This document shows positions 10,141-20,575 of a stretch of DNA of 64,000 nt, in pieces (the stretch's first letter is position 1; the number at the start of each line of letters is the position of its first letter). A model generated the notes under the pieces. It saw only the letters and a program-made list of their open reading frames with translations, ran no database searches and had not been told where the DNA came from. The stretch is from Schistocerca nitens (taxonomy: Eukaryota > Arthropoda > Insecta > Orthoptera > Acrididae). The stretch covers positions 288,265,205 through 288,329,204 of the forward strand of contig NC_064616.1 in NCBI RefSeq assembly GCF_023898315.1, given 5' to 3'. The position numbers and the translations under genes were made by a program.

Positions 10141-10670
10141 TTGAAACTTCCTGGCAGATTAAAACTGTGTGCCGGACCGAGACTCGAACTCGGGACCTTT
10201 GCCTTTCGCGGGCAAGTGCTCTACCAACTGAGCTACCCAAGCACGACTCACGCCCCGTCCTCACAGCTTTACTTCTGCCAGTATCTCGTCTCCTACCTTC
10301 CAAACTGAGATACTGGCAGAAGTAAAGCTGTGAGGCCGGGGCGTGAGTCGTGCTTGGGTAGCTCAGTTGGTTGGCCGGCACGGTAGCTCAGCGTGTTCGG
10401 TTAGAGAGCCGCTTGGCCTCTGTAATAAAAAAAACTGAGTGGAACGATCAACAAACGAACTTGAACGGATGTCATGTGACGTCCGCAATGACCAAACACA
10501 ACGATCAATAACGAACAAAATGAAGCAAGAAAGGGGAAAATAAAAGTTGGTAGAGCACTTGCCCGCGAAAGGCAAGGGTCCCGAGTTCGAGTCTCGGTCC
10601 AGCACACAGTTTTAATCTGCCAGGAAGTTTCATATCAGCGCACACCCCACTGCAGAGTGAAAATCTCATT
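10141..10670. mobile_element. SINE-4 fold-back compound with 10 bp TSD
   Basis: An antisense SINE-4 head (tcctggcagattaaaactgtg onwards, box B as gactcgaactcgggacc) runs into its own inverted copy. Arms 10224-10287 and 10307-10370 are near-perfect reverse complements (64 bp) with a 19 bp loop. The sense copy, interrupted by another SINE at 10371-10545, then continues with box B (gagttcgagtctcgg) and the end tttaatctgccaggaag. The whole compound is flanked by atgctactac at 10131-10140 and 10671-10680, so it inserted as one unit. Confidence 0.82.
10371..10545 (+). mobile_element. Short SINE nested inside SINE-4
   Basis: A 175 bp piece with a tRNA-like start (ggccggcacggtagctcagc) and an A-rich end (ggggaaaataaaa) splits the SINE-4 head exactly between cagttgg and gttggtagagcac. 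gttgg is duplicated (10366-10370 and 10546-10550). No other copy of this family was seen in the window. Confidence 0.72.
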
Positions 10671-10680
10671 ATGCTACTAC

Positions 10681-11544
10681 ATTTCTAAACACATGGTCAA
10701 ACAATTTATCCGTGTGCCCCCACAAAATTTCTGTAATTTTTTTTTAAATTTAACTTAATTTTAACAGTTTTTAACACGTCTTCATTGTATTACAGAAGGT
10801 TCTCGCTGTGGTTTTAATACTGTGTATTTGTTCGTTACTGTAAGATATCACCGTAATTTATCATTTTAATTTAACTTGCATTGTCATTATTGAAATACAC
10901 TAAAATTACCCACACCGCGCTGTTAGATAAGCCTGTGATACTTATATGTGTGTACCATCTTTGAAAGTATTTAGTGCATCGCTGGCATAATTTATTTGAA
11001 ACTTCTATCATGGAATTCGCGACATTTGCCTTCGCAGATATTTTGATCGTCAAACAGCAAATATATCTAGTGAGTATGTGCATATAGTGAAATTTATATT
11101 CTTTTAAGTCACTTGTTTTACCTTTAATTAAAAATTGTAGCTGTGTAGAAGACTGTGTTCCGATGTCTGTAGGCGTCTGTCTCACCGAGAAAGTACATAG
11201 TGTTCTGTGTTTCAGCTGTTCCTAAAATCTAGGCAAATGTAATTCTCACAAACTTTATAACTGATTAAATGGTTCAGTATGTGAAATATGAGTCGCCCCT
11301 AATCACAGATCCTGGTGTGCTGTCGCGCATATATTAACACATCCAGTCCACTCTACACTTAGTGTCCATAACCTCTTCTAGAGCAATTCTAAAAGGCTCC
11401 CAGTCCCCGATAACGAAATACGTCCTCACATTTATCTCTCCTATTAGTTTTAACTCGATCCTTCTTATTCTTTTCCGATTTCAGAGTTCCCCTACCTCAT
11501 CAATCTTCCTTTTCCTTCTCTCCTTTTTATCTTGTCTCGCCCCA
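10681..11544. other. No gene recognised
   Basis: AT-rich. A 104-codon minus-strand frame (10871-11185) has no recognisable domain. A pyrimidine-rich stretch near 11450-11545 precedes the SINE-1. Confidence 0.4.
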
Positions 11545-11555
11545 CATCCTCCAAA

Positions 11556-11742
11556 TGGCTCTGAGCACTGTGGGACTTAACTGCTGAGGTCATCAGTCCC
11601 CTAGAACTTAGAACTACTTAAACCTAACTAACCTAAGGACATAATACACATCCATGCCCGAGGCAGGATTCGAACCTGCGACCGTAGCGGTCGCGTGATT
11701 CCAGACTGTAGTGCCTAGAACCGCTCGGCCACATCGGCCGGC
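11556..11742 (-). mobile_element. SINE-1 copy with 11 bp TSD
   Basis: Reverse-oriented full SINE-1, both pol III boxes recognisable (box B as ggattcgaacc inverted). Perfect duplication catcctccaaa at 11545-11555 and 11743-11753. Confidence 0.92.
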
Positions 11743-11753
11743 CATCCTCCAAA

Positions 11754-12956
11754 CTATCTGTATCCAAAATCCCACGTTTTCCTATCAACCACTCTCCCAA
11801 ATTATACCTACCCCCACAAAACAATTTACTTGGACCAAGTAGTTCTGCAAACGCTTCACCTACCCCAACGGACCAGTCCACCTTTCCTCGCCCTATTACT
11901 ACTAAATACAGGCCCCATCGAGTGGTAGTGAAATGTAATACGTAGCAGTCAGTGTTTGTTGTACTTTTCTCGTAACTCGTTGTTTTTAAATACCATACAA
12001 CGTTTTACTACACGTTATTTTAAATTTCTTCAATGGAAGGCGTCGCTTTACAAATATTAAAATATTTGTATGTAGTTCATTATTTTAAAAATTTTCTTTT
12101 AATATCTTTTGGCTAAGAGCACAGTACTGTTCCACTGCCAACCCAACCTCGCCGCCTCTGGGACGAGGAAATGAAATAACAATAAAGAAAAAAGTAATAT
12201 ATGGCACTCGCGTTAGAAGGCGACGCGACGCGTTCCCGAGTATCAATATGTTAGACGCGTTCTTGCAGACAGGTTGAGATATTACATTTCTGTGACGACT
12301 GAGAGTATTTCCTCTTCTTCCTTTCCCACTTTTATATACTTTTGTTCTTTAAATTTCACCACAATAACGTTTTCTTTAGAAACTGGTTGCAGCTGGCACT
12401 TCATAATCGCATTTCTACCGAAACTGCTCAATTGTTATAAATAAAAACTTTTTAATAGTCATGGCGACAAAAAATCGTCAAGGACTTTTGATAAATGTAC
12501 TTGAAAAAATGTCTAAATTGTACAATTGTCCGAAAATAAATTAAATATTAACAGTTGCAGGCAACAATTAATCTTTAAAAGAATGAAATAGTGGTGTCCA
12601 CGGTAGTGTTATTTCAGTCTGTTGTATGATAATTAAGCACTGTACTATTCTTTTTCGTGCCTGAATAGTGTCTCAGTTGATAGCTGTCGCTTTCTGTCTC
12701 TTGAGTGTCTGGTGTCCCTCTATAGTGATGATGCCTCGGTAATGATGACTCTTTGAGTCATAACAACATGAAAAATAAAATTCTTAAATTTTTCTAAGAA
12801 GTAAACTTTATCACTACAGTAATCAAAGAATGCAAGAAAAAACAGGGAAAAATTAAAAACTCAGATTGGTTTAAGGAAGCGGCTTCACTTTGGAATATAA
12901 TTTTGAAACTTTTACAGAATTAACCGTTATTATCACAGTAAGCAACGAATGCGAGA
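11754..12956. other. No gene recognised
   Basis: AT-rich intergenic-type sequence without repeats I can name or coding signals. Confidence 0.4.
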
Positions 12957-12965
12957 TGAAACTGG

Positions 12966-13165
12966 TTAGTCGCGCGGGATTAACCGAGCGGTCTAGGGCG
13001 CTGCAGTCATGGACTGTGCGGCTGGTCCCGGCGGAGGTTAGAGTCCTCCCTCGGGCATGGGTGTCTGTTGTCCTTAGGATAATTTAGGTTAAGTAGTGTG
13101 TAAGCTTAGGGACTGATGACCTTAGCAGTTAAGTCCCATAAGATTTCACATACATTTGACCATTT
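12966..13165 (+). mobile_element. SINE-2 copy with 9 bp TSD
   Basis: Head cgcgcgggattaaccgagcgg and box B variant ggttagagtcc (one base off ggttcgagtcc), then the SINE-2 tail ending catacatttgaccat. Duplication tgaaactgg at 12957-12965 and 13166-13174. Confidence 0.88.
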
Positions 13166-13632
13166 TGAAACTGGCAAAAGGTACACACTCAGTCGTTTCA
13201 AGGTGGTGGTTTCAATTTGGAACCACAAGGACATCCAGTTTTCTTTTCAACCACCCGTCATTTCATGTGATATACACTTTAAGAAACAGCAACGCACCTC
13301 GAAGGAATTATCCGAAAGAGATAGGAATGAGTAGATGTGATGTAAATGTACAGACAAACAAATGATTAAAATTTCAGAAAAATTGGATGATTTATTCAAG
13401 GGAAAAAGCTTCACAAATTGAGCAAGCAGTTATTAGGCTTGGCATCAATTGATAGAGTTGTTGGATGTCCTCCTGAGAATTAGCGTGCCAAATACTATCA
13501 AATTAGTGTGTTAGATAGTCAAAATCTCGAGTTCGTTGGAGGGGACATTCTCAAAATGCTCCGAACGACAGTCCCCGCTGTCTGGGACGTCTCCAGACAT
13601 GTTTCTCTTCGATCGGGAATCTCACTGATTGT

Positions 13633-13828
13633 TCAAAACGGCTCTAAGCACTATGGGGCTTAACATCTGAGGTCATCAGCCCCTAGAACTTAGAACTACT
13701 TAAACCTAACTAACCTAAGGACATCACACACATCCATGCCCGAGACAGGATTCGAGCCTGCGACCGTAGCAGCAGCGCGGTTCAGGACTGAAGCGCCTAG
13801 AACCTCTCGGTCACAACGGCCGGCTTAA
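13633..13828 (-). mobile_element. SINE-1 copy inside a Tc1, 7 bp TSD
   Basis: Reverse-oriented SINE-1 with diverged head. Short duplication tgattgt at 13626-13632 and 13829-13835. It splits the Tc1 transposase just before its first catalytic Asp. Confidence 0.82.
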
Positions 13829-13835
13829 TGATTGT

Positions 13836-14320
13836 AGTAGAACTGTTTTTCGGTGATGAGTCCCACTTCGAACTGAGCTTCACTTACCAGCAAAGATGTA
13901 TCTGGAGACGCCCAAAACACCAGTGGGATACCATCCCCATTGTCGTCCGCCATACGGCCCTACAACCAGGGTAGATGAAATGGGGCGCCATCTCTTTTCA
14001 TAGTACGACTCATTTGGTTGTCATTGGCGGCGTCCTTACAGCACAGTGGTACGTCGACGATATTCTACGCCCACTTTTGTTGCCCTTCTTGGGAAGCCAC
14101 TCTGAGTTCACATTACGGCTTGATCATGCCCGCCCGCTCAATCCATGAATTTCTACTACTTCTCTTCGTGCTTGTCAAACCTTATCTTACCCAGCAAGTT
14201 CGCCGGATCTGTTCCTAACTGAGAACGTTTGGAACATTATGGGAAGGGCCCTCCAACCAGTCCGGGGTTTTGACGATTTAACGCGCCAATTGGATAAAAT
14301 TTGACACGAATCCCTTAGGA
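13836..14320 (+). pseudogene. Tc1 transposase remnant
   Basis: Short frames give FGDESHFELSFTYQQRCIWRR (first catalytic Asp), then WGAISFHSTTHLVVIGGV and AQWYVDDILRPLLLPFLG, the standard Tc1 order between the first and second Asp. The second block is degraded (RLDHARPLNP-like) and the Glu region carries stops (LTQQVRRIC then a stop). The N-terminal DNA-binding half lies left of the SINE-1 at 13633. No intact frame. Confidence 0.72.
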
Positions 14321-14570
14321 GAATAGCCAACAACTATACTAATCAGTGTCAAGCCAAATAACTACTTGGATAATGGACAGAGATAGACTAACGTGTTATT
14401 GACTTGCTCAGTTTGTGAAGCTCTTTCTCTTGAACAAATCATCGTTTTCCTCTGATATCGTAAGTATCTGTTTGCCTGTACATGTACATGGCATCTACGG
14501 ATTACCGTCTCATTGGGATAACCCCTTCGTGGTGCGTCGTCTTTCTTAGTCTTAGTATGTATTTGAAAGG

Positions 14571-15414
14571 AAATTAACATTTTGACTGTACACAATACCA
14601 CATCTCGTAACTTGTATGAACCCGTAGTGCTTAAAATAAATTAGTCTTAAATAAGAAGCAAAAATGGTACTAACATTTTACAAAGATTGTATCAAACCTA
14701 CATACTGTCCAAGTCATTTCATTTCGTAAGCACTCATAAAAGCAGTAATGAAGACTCAAATTTACGTTTCAGTAACTTTAAATATACCTACATTCACCGT
14801 CAACGACTTTCTCAGTATGGGCACTACAAAAAGAAGCATGTCACTATCAGCTACAGTGGAGTAGAATAATCTACAATACGCCAATTCGTTTAAACGCTAA
14901 GTAAATGCTGCAATGCATTACATTCGTAGAAGTACCTCAGTGTACAAGTAGATGTCTCTCTTTTGCAACAGCATTAGTACATTCATGCTTAAGTCATTGG
15001 TACTTGAAAACAAAATTAATAAAATGTCGGTTTCCAGCAGAAAACACTGGTGATCACAGAGTTAAATACATGCGCCATCCTGGGTTTAAACGCTCAGTTA
15101 AAGCGCAGGCTGCTTTACTCGCGATTATATCCCTAGTATTCCATTCGGTCGATGTGTTTGCGTCAAGCTTCGGCCTCTTGACCCAGCGAACGACGTAATC
15201 CGCTTTCCTGGTCTATTGGAAATCGAAGTTGAATTGGCCGTAACTTTGTGCGAATGTTGGCGCGTGTTCGCTGCGCTTTCGCTTCCAGTGAAGAGGCAGC
15301 AGATTTCTGGAACCGACATATCGAAGAAAGATAGTATTAGCAGAATGTAGGTAAAGGTCCTGCAGATCTGGGGTATGGTAATCAGTTTAAAACTGATGTT
15401 ATTGTTTTATATTT
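14571..15414. other. No gene recognised
   Basis: No domain-bearing frame. The frames at 14905-15198 (97 codons) and 15125-15319 overlap on opposite strands and show no motif. Confidence 0.4.
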
Positions 15415-15423
15415 CATAATTCT

Positions 15424-15613
15424 AGCCGGCCGAAGTGGCCGTGCGGTTAAAGGCGCTGCAGTCTGGAACCGCAAGACCGCTACGGTCGCAGGTTCGAATC
15501 CTGCCTCGGGCATGGATGTTTGTGATGTCCTTAGGTTAGTTAGGTTTAACTAGTTCTAAGTTCTAGGGGACTAATGACCTCAGAAGTTGAGTCCCGTAGT
15601 GCTCAGAGCCAGC
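15424..15613 (+). mobile_element. SINE-1 copy with 9 bp TSD
   Basis: Full head with box B ggttcgaatcctgcc. The tail stops at gctcagagccag without the usual atttgaacc. Duplication cataattct at 15415-15423 and 15614-15622. Very close in sequence to the copy at 2044 (same subfamily: gcggttaaaggcgctgcagtc). Confidence 0.9.
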
Positions 15614-15762
15614 CATAATTCTCAGAGATAGAGAGACGGTGTGGGATGGCGTATGATATGTATAAACGAATACGTGTGAATTAGAGCATAAAAACCGGTT
15701 GGGCTAAGCACTTGTTTACCACTGGGGATCTCGGTACATATTTTAAATTGACCCCTAAAACA

Positions 15763-15977
15763 TGGCCGGCCGGAGTGGCCGAGCGGTTCTAGGCGCTTCA
15801 GTCTGGAACTGCGCGACCGCTAGGGTCGCAGGTTCGAATCCAACCTCGGGCATGGATGTGTGTGATGTCCTTAGGTTAGTTAGATTTAAGTAGTTCTAAG
15901 TTCTAGGGAACTGATGACCTCAGATGTTAAGTCCCATAGTGCTCAGAGCCATTTGACCATTTTTTTTTTTTTTTTTT
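15763..15977 (+). mobile_element. SINE-1 copy with T-rich end
   Basis: Complete SINE-1 ending atttgaccat followed by a run of about 17 T. No target duplication was identified. The T run after the SINE-1 3' end recurs at 19441 and, inverted, at 52781, so it seems to be part of the element. Confidence 0.88.
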
Positions 15978-16115
15978 GTACGCAGAGTGTCCCCAGTAAT
16001 GTCATTTGTTAAAATAATACTGATTTAACAACTAGCAATAATACTAGCGATACTACTACGATACTACTACTGCTACTAATAGTGACGACACAAAATACAT
16101 TTATGGGTATCCAAA

Positions 16116-16326
16116 TGGTTCAAATGGCTCTGAGCACTATGGGACTTAACAGCTATGGTCATCAGTCCCCTAGAACTTAGAACTACTTAAACCTAACTAA
16201 CCTAAGGACATCACACAACACCCAGCCATCACGAGGCAGAGGAAGTCCCTGACCCCGCCGGGAATCGAACCCGGGAACCCGGGCGTGGGAAGCGAGAACG
16301 CTACCGCACGACCACGAGATGCGGGC
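16116..16326 (-). mobile_element. SINE-1 tail with alternative tRNA head, 12 bp TSD
   Basis: The tail is ordinary SINE-1, but the head differs: in sense orientation it reads ctcgtggtcgtgcggtagcg, cgcttcccacgcccggg, then box B ggttcgattcccggcggggt and cctctgcctcgtgatggctgg before joining the shared tail. Duplication tgggtatccaaa at 16104-16115 and 16327-16338. The same head-tail combination occurs at 19231-19463. Confidence 0.9.
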
Positions 16327-16338
16327 TGGGTATCCAAA

Positions 16339-16653
16339 GTTGAGAACGACTTCTTAGAAAGAGAAATTCAGATGGACTGCACCAGCTAGGGGCTCTGGGA
16401 AATGAGGAACGTCTGGTAGAAAATAATGGTACCTAGTTGGTGAAAAATAATGGTACTTAGTGGAAACTGGGTAAGGGATGCATACACGACAAAGACAAAC
16501 ACTATTATTGTTTTAGTAGCTATGACATTATCTGTGTTTTGAAGCTGGACATGTTGTATAGTTCCCCGATATAGTGATAGACATCATTACAGATTCTACA
16601 GACTCGGGTTTCCGCTTTTGAAACGGATTTACAGTAGGCGGCTGAGTGCTGGC
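16339..16653. other. No gene recognised
   Basis: Short spacer between two SINEs. A small duplication of ataatggtacctagttggtg-like sequence occurs near 16420-16460. Nothing else seen. Confidence 0.4.
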
Positions 16654-16663
16654 TTGAGAGAGA

Positions 16664-16874
16664 TTCACGCGGAGCGGCCGCGCGGTTTGAGGCGTCACGT
16701 CGCAGACTGCACCCACCCCCCCTCCCCCACCGCAGGTTCGAGTCCTACTCGGGCATGTGTGTGTGTGTTGTTCTTAGCATAGGTTAGTTTAAGTCAGTTT
16801 CAGTAGTGTGTAAGTCTAGGGACCGATGACCTAGGCAGTTTGGTCCCTTATGAACTCACACACATTTGAACATT
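16664..16874 (+). mobile_element. SINE-2 variant copy with 10 bp TSD
   Basis: Head ggagcggccgcgcggtttgaggcg interrupted by a C-rich run (accccccctccccc), box B ggttcgagtcc, tail ending cacacacatttgaacat. Flanked by ttgagagaga at 16654-16663 and 16875-16884. Confidence 0.85.
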
Positions 16875-17176
16875 TTGAGAGAGAGAGGATTTTTCTCTGA
16901 TGTGAACGAATATTTATGTTGCTTTGTTCAGGCGACAGTCTTTTAATACAGACAAACAGCAATACTGATGCGGCAACTGAACATTGAAATATGAAAACGT
17001 CTCATTGCTTGGTAGGTCTATGACACTTACGTGTTTCCGATAAACTCGACATTATGAATTGAATTTGACGCTTAACACAGTTTACTTTTTCATTACAACT
17101 AAGTGTAGAGCCAACGCTTCTAATATTCACACAGTAATAGAAATAACGCAAGGGAATTTTGCCACGAGTTCAGAAA

Positions 17177-17395
17177 TTTTTGGAAATTTGTGGTAAGGTC
17201 TTATGGGAACAAACTGCTGAGGTCATCGGTCCCTAAGCTTACACACTACTTAGTCTAAGTTAAAATAACTTACGCCATGGACGACACACACACCGATGCC
17301 CGAGGGAAGACTCCAACCTCCGACGGAGGGGTGGGGGGTGCGGGTGGGGGACCGTGACAAGACGCCCTCAGACCGCGTGGCTACCCCGCGCGCCT
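17177..17395 (-). mobile_element. SINE-2 variant copy with 12 bp TSD
   Basis: Inverted relative of 16664-16874, including the same expanded homopolymer in the head (here ggggtggggggtgcgggtgg). Duplication cgagttcagaaa at 17165-17176 and 17396-17407. The two copies sit about 300 bp apart in opposite orientation. Confidence 0.88.
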
Positions 17396-17407
17396 CGAGT
17401 TCAGAAA

Positions 17408-18345
17408 CATCATAATATCATAATGTACGGTGACGAATCTCAAAATAAAAATTAAAAGTAAAGGTACATAACCTGAAGTCACGAACATTTTAGAGTTCCC
17501 AAACGTGATTTTGCAACACCAGGACAATTTTCTAAAAAACAAGGACTGTCCGGGAAAAACAGGGACGGATGAGAACGCTACCTACGCAGTACTACTTTCC
17601 CGAAAAGACTTTGCGAGTAGTACCGTTATTCTCCTACATGTTTGTAGTTCCCCAGTAGGCCATATAGGAACGCGCCCTGGTGTGGCAGTATCGATCCTTT
17701 TACACGAGTCGAAGGGACTCAGCTTCCCAGCTGAATTATACATAAGTTCGGGAATGTTGCAGGAGATAGTGGCGACGAAATAATCCTCCCGTGGTTAAGT
17801 GACACTTCCGTTGGTGCAGCATTATTAACGCATGGCCATTGTGAAAGTTCCAACACGCACTGCGAAAGCGTTACGAGCTTGTGTGTCCACTCCCTCCGGC
17901 TGCAACACTTCTAATTAATGACTCTACACACCCAGCGGAGATTAACTTGGTTGGCAAGCCACGATGTCGATTGCCATATACCCACGTAATGTAACTACGT
18001 CTCTGCAGCGTGAGATGGGATACTTGCAAAGAGACAGACTCCATAAGTTTCTATGCTTACTAAATATTCACAAAGCCAAAAACGCAATTTCGTAATTATC
18101 GTCCAATAAAATCCAAAAACTAGGTAACTACAGTATAAACTTGCTAAGTACCATACAATTAACTGTGCACCCTCCTATAACACGGACGCCAAATATAGTG
18201 TGATACGTATCTGGTGAATAAGCATATGTAAAATAACTGGTAAAAAGTACCCGGTGTAATGCAGAATTGACCACTCTATGTCACGAGAGGCGGATCCGCC
18301 ACAATAAAAGAAGCCGGGGAATACTGCGTTGCCAGTGGAGCGGCA
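17408..18345. other. No gene recognised
   Basis: The longest frame here is 92 codons (17505-17783) and lacks any domain. The stretch near 17520-17570 (caggacaattttctaaaaaac and gggaaaaacagggac) looks like a repeat, but no second copy is in this window. Confidence 0.4.
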
Positions 18346-18692
18346 GTGACTATTGATGGGAACAGGCGACTGAAAACAATCGATTCAGTCGGGTGTTGGA
18401 AAACCATCGATTCATTCGCTTGTAATAATACATATCGGTTGAATTATTCATTCATTCTTTTGACTGAAACGGGTCTTTGGGAGCAACTGAATGAAAACAG
18501 TCGATTCAGTCGGTTGGACTATCCATTGACTCTTTTGTGTGAAACCAGTCTGTGGAAGAAATCGAATGAAAACAATGAAGTCAGTCGGTTGTAGGTTTAC
18601 ATGTCGGTTGGATTATTATTCACTCGTAAGTTGCGAGTAAAACCATTTTGTGTGGGCAACAAAATGAAAACTGTTCGTTGTAGTTTTGCATA
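18346..18692. repeat. Degenerate tandem repeat (gattcagtcggtt units), left part
   Basis: Units containing aatgaaaaca, tcgattcagtcggttg, ttcattcttttg and gtgaaaccagtc recur every 80-110 bp (18360, 18400, 18490, 18560). The array resumes at 20148 after the Tc1 insertion. A related trace (gaccgactgaaaacattcat, then gagtcagtcggttgtc) flanks the SINE-1 at 27024-27197. Confidence 0.6.
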
Positions 18693-18774
18693 CACTATGT
18701 GATCAAAAGTATCCGGACGCCTGGCTGAAAATGACTTACAAGCTCGTGGCGCCCTTTATCGGTAATGCATGAAT

Positions 18775-20013
18775 TCAATATGGTGTTGGCCCACCCTTAG
18801 CCGTCATGACAGCTTCCAATCTCGCAGGCATACCTTCAATCAGGTGCTGGAAGGTTTCTTGGGGAATGGCAGCCCATTCTTCACGGACTGCTGCTCTGAG
18901 GAGATGTGTCGATGTCGGTCGTTGAGGCCTGGTACGAAATCGGCGTTCCAAAACATCCGAAAGGTGTTCTGTAGGATTCAGGTCAGGACACTCTGCAGGC
19001 CAGTCCATTACAGTGACGTTATTGTCGTATAAAACTCCGCCACAGACCGTGTGAAAGACGCAATCGCCATCCCCGAATTGCTCTTCAACTGTTGGAAGCA
19101 AGAAGGTGCTGAAAACATCAATGTAGGCCTGTGCTGTGATAGCGCCACGCAAAACATCAAAGGGTGCAAGCCTCCTCCATGAAAAACACGACCACACCGT
19201 ACCACCACCGCCTCCGAATTTCACTGTTGGACCGCAGCTCGTGGCCGTGCGGTTGCGTTCTCGCTTCCCGCGCCCGGGTTCCCGGGTTCGATTCCCGGCG
19301 GGGTCAGGGATTTTCTCTGCCTCGTGATGACTGGGTGTTGCGTGATGTCCTTAGGTTAGTTAGGTTTAAGTAATCCTAAGTTCTAGGGGACTGATGACCT
19401 CAGAAGGTAAGTCCCATAGTGCTCAGAGCCATTTGAACCTTTTTTTTTTTTTTTTTTTTTTTTACTGTTGGCACTACAAACGCTGGCAAATGAAGTTCAC
19501 CGGGAATTCACCATACCCACACCCTGCAATCGGATTGCCACATTGTGTACCGTGATTCGTCACTCCACACAACGGTTTTTCACTGTTCAATCGTCCAATG
19601 TTTACGCTCCTTACACAAAGCGAGGCGTCGTTTGGCATTTACCGGCGTGATGTCTGGCTTATGAGCAGCCGCTCGACCATGAAATCCACGTTTTCTCACC
19701 TCCCACGTAACTGTCATAGTACATGCAGTGGTTCCTGATGCAGTTTGGAATTCCTATGAGATGGCCTGGATAGATGTCTGCCTATTGCACACTACAACCC
19801 TCTTCAACTGTCGGCGGTTTCAGTCAGTGAACAGACGAGGTCGGCCTTTTGTGCTGTACCTATTCCTTCACGTTTCCACTTCACTATCACATCGGAATCA
19901 GTGGACCTAGGGATGTTTAGGAGTGTGGAAATCTTGCGTGTAGGCGTGTGACACAAGTGACACCCAATCACCTTATCAAGTTCGAAGTCCGTCAGTTCCG
20001 CGGAGCGCTCCAT
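18775..20013 (-). pseudogene. Tc1 transposase, decayed
   Basis: The N-terminal frame 19804-20013 begins MERSAELTDFELDKVIGCHL, the helix-turn-helix region. The C-terminal frame 18775-19224 reads MKFGGGGGTVWSCFSWRRLAPF, then a catalytic Glu block CPDLNPTEHLSDVLERRFRTR and AIPQETFQHLIEGMPARL. The second Asp motif (normally DDNARCH-like) has become VFHTVCGGVLYD, so activity is lost, and a SINE-1 lies between the halves. Confidence 0.82.
19231..19463 (+). mobile_element. SINE-1 tail with alternative head, inside a Tc1
   Basis: Same head type as 16116-16326 (ctcgtggccgtgcggttgcg, box B ggttcgattcccggcggggt), shared SINE-1 tail, long T run (about 26) at the end. Duplication actgttgg at 19223-19230 and 19464-19471; removing the SINE restores a continuous Tc1 sequence. 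Confidence 0.92.
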
Positions 20014-20147
20014 TCTGCTCTCTCACGACGTCTAATGACTACTCAGGTCGCTGATATGGAGTATCTGGCAGTATGTGTCAGCACAATGTACGTAATGTGT
20101 TAAAAGTAGGATTCTGGGGGTGTCCGGATACTTTTGATCACGAAGTG

Positions 20148-20248
20148 TATTTCTTTTCAAGTGAAACCAGTCTATAATTCCGTTCTTTCAACTGAAATCA
20201 CTCTTTACTGTGCTTTATTTAATTGAGCTATCCATTCATTCTTCTGAG
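20148..20248. repeat. Degenerate tandem repeat, right part
   Basis: Continuation of 18346-18692 beyond the Tc1: aagtgaaaccagtct, caactgaaatcactc, tatccattcattcttctgag. It shows the Tc1 landed within the array. Confidence 0.55.
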
Positions 20249-20262
20249 TGAAACCAATCCGT

Positions 20263-20452
20263 CGCGCGGGATTAGCCGAGCGGTCTAGGGCGCTGCAGTC
20301 ATGGACTGTGCGGCTGGTCCCGGCGGAGGTTCGAGTCCTTCCTCGGGCATGGGTGTGTATGTTTGTCCTTAGGATAATTTAGGTTAAGTAGTGTGTAAGC
20401 TTAGGGTCTGGTGACCTTAGCAGTTATGTCCCATAAGATTTCACACAGATTT
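20263..20452 (+). mobile_element. SINE-2 copy with 14 bp TSD
   Basis: Head cgcgcgggattagccgagcgg, box B ggttcgagtcc, tail ending tcccataagatttcacaca. Perfect duplication tgaaaccaatccgt at 20249-20262 and 20453-20466. It inserted into the tandem repeat. Confidence 0.93.
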
Positions 20453-20575
20453 TGAAACCAATCCGTAGTAGTTTCATTAGCTGAACTAAAGCAGTGGTAT
20501 ACAACCGGTGGCCCTAGCGCCGTGGGTACGTGAAGACATCTCAGGGGATATGCCGAAGTAAACATTATACATGTT

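Larger units (their letters stand above)
13270..14570 (+). mobile_element. Tc1-like element with ~150 bp inverted repeats
   Basis: The left arm (about 13270-13422, including gattcattcaaggg-like aagcttcacaaattgagc) is inverted at the right (about 14400-14570, gctcagtttgtgaagctc, cacgaaggggttatcc in reverse). Arms are about 75-80% identical by eye. Between them is a decayed transposase and a SINE-1. Such long inverted ends are known for some Tc1 lineages. The exact termini are uncertain. Confidence 0.68.
18693..20147 (-). mobile_element. Tc1-like element, both TIRs and TA present
   Basis: The left end cactatgtgatcaaaagtat is inverted at the right as atacttttgatcacgaagtg, with TA at 18691-18692 and 20148-20149. 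Without the SINE at 19231-19463 it is about 1.2 kb. It interrupts the tandem repeat, which continues on both sides. Transposase remnants lie on the minus strand. Confidence 0.88.

Noticed and set aside
10141-10620. tRNA genes in the SINE-4 heads
   Set aside because: The anticodon loop lacks T at position 33 and the segment is always attached to the SINE-4 body.
11633-11881. 82-codon minus-strand frame and similar ones at 36025-36249, 52908-53123 and 63073-63285
   Set aside because: Frames crossing SINE-1 heads (PSGSRHYSLE-type peptide); the peptide recurs because the SINE does.
17505-17783. 92-codon plus-strand frame
   Set aside because: No domain, no splice or promoter context, and length within chance expectation for 64 kb.
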